Positions 63,166 through 64,000 of a DNA stretch of 64,000 nucleotides are shown one piece after another. The stretch's first letter is position 1, and each line of letters opens with the position of its first letter. The notes under the pieces were generated by a model. That model did not search any database and was not told the DNA's origin. It saw nothing but the letters and a program-made list of their open reading frames with translations. This DNA is from an uncultured Paracoccaceae bacterium (GTDB lineage: Bacteria > Pseudomonadota > Alphaproteobacteria > Rhodobacterales > Rhodobacteraceae): the NCBI GenBank assembly GCA_947495295.1, contig CANLYJ010000002.1:1-64000 (forward strand). Direction: 5' to 3'. A program made the translations under genes and the position numbers.

Positions 63166-64000
63166 TTTTCCGCGCCGCTGCCCTGAAGAAAGTGTCGGTC
63201 AGCCTGCTGCCCTTTGGGGATGCGGTCAGTGAAGACCTGCCACTGGGCCAGCTTTTGCGCCTGTCACTGTTTCAGGTCTCGGTCGGTATGGCGGCGGTGA
63301 TGCTGCTGGGCACGTTGAACCGGGTGATGATCGTTGAACTGAATATCGGTGCCATGCTGGTGGCGGCGATGATTGCCATTCCGGTGCTGGTCGCCCCGTT
63401 CCGGGCGCTGGTTGGGTTCAAATCAGACAATTACAAATCAGCCATCGGCTGGAAGCGCATCCCTTACCTGTGGTTTGGGACGATGTGGCAGTTTGGTGGC
63501 CTTGCCATCATGCCCATGGCGCTGCTGGTGCTGTCGGGTGATCGCACCCTTGATATGCCATGGGCCGGGTATGCGGGTGCGGCGCTTGCGTTTTTGTTGA
63601 CCGGGATTGGCATGCATATGACCCAGACTGCGGGTCTGGCGTTGGCGGCAGATCGCGCCACGGATGAAACCCGCCCCAAGGTGGTGGCCCTGCTTTATGT
63701 CATGAACCTTGTCGGGATGGCGTTTTCGGCACTGATTATCGGCGCGCTGTTGCGCGACTATTCTGCGCTGCGGCTTGTGCAGGTGGTGCAGGGCACGGCG
63801 GTTGTGACCCTGCTTTTGAACCTGATTGCCCTGTGGAAGCAGGAAAAGGTCGCGCCGATGACCAAGGCCCAGCGCGAAGCCGCTGGCCCCACATTCCGCG
63901 ATGCCTGGCGCGATCTGGCCGATGGCGGTGATGCGGGCCGCCTGTTGGCCGTTGTGTTTATCGGGACCATGGCCTTCAACATGCAAGACGTGTTGTTGGA
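63162..64000 (+). CDS. lhaA: PucC/LhaA family light-harvesting assembly transporter, 3'-truncated by window edge
   Basis: Open frame from ATG at 63162: MIFRAAALKKVSVSLLPFGDAVSEDLPLGQLLRLSLFQVSVGMAAVMLLGTLNRVMIVEL...YKSAIGWKRIPYLWFGTMWQ; multi-TM; follows bchM. Confidence 0.92.
   Translation, partial: MIFRAAALKKVSVSLLPFGDAVSEDLPLGQLLRLSLFQVSVGMAAVMLLGTLNRVMIVELNIGAMLVAAMIAIPVLVAPFRALVGFKSDNYKSAIGWKRIPYLWFGTMWQFGGLAIMPMALLVLSGDRTLDMPWAGYAGAALAFLLTGIGMHMTQTAGLALAADRATDETRPKVVALLYVMNLVGMAFSALIIGALLRDYSALRLVQVVQGTAVVTLLLNLIALWKQEKVAPMTKAQREAAGPTFRDAWRDLADGGDAGRLLAVVFIGTMAFNMQDVLL

Overview
The window is a chromosomal segment from an aerobic anoxygenic phototroph-type alphaproteobacterium, most likely Rhodobacterales (Roseobacter-like); this taxonomic call is inferred from gene content. 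It holds: (a) housekeeping genes (recQ, truB, rpsO, uvrC, a sohB/sppA-like peptidase, an ABC-2 exporter, a GAPDH paralogue, pncB, an alpha-2-macroglobulin + pbpC pair); (b) amine and halo-organic catabolism (haloacetate dehalogenase-like hydrolase, MttB-family methyltransferase, Rieske oxygenase, dimethylglycine/sarcosine dehydrogenase-like protein, two LysR regulators); (c) an RND efflux pair; (d) a large secreted nuclease with RTX and lamin-tail-like repeats; (e) the ppsR-ppaA/aerR + bchFNBHLM-lhaA part of a photosynthesis gene cluster, running off the right edge. The best candidate for an undescribed system is the same-strand block at about 13.1-23.5 kb. It encodes a membrane-anchored Ser/Thr kinase, an FHA protein, a PP2C phosphatase, three different P-loop GTPases (one dynamin-like, one with a degenerate G3 motif), a small protein that may be roadblock/LC7-like, and an unknown 260 aa protein. 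No type VI secretion genes are nearby. Other notable signals are three TGT-N12-ACA PpsR-type operators around ppaA/bchF, clustered perfect hairpins, dispersed short repeats (one apparently captured inside bchB), and a possible BECR-fold nuclease ORF in an atypical stretch. All family calls come from reading motifs by eye; no database search was run.
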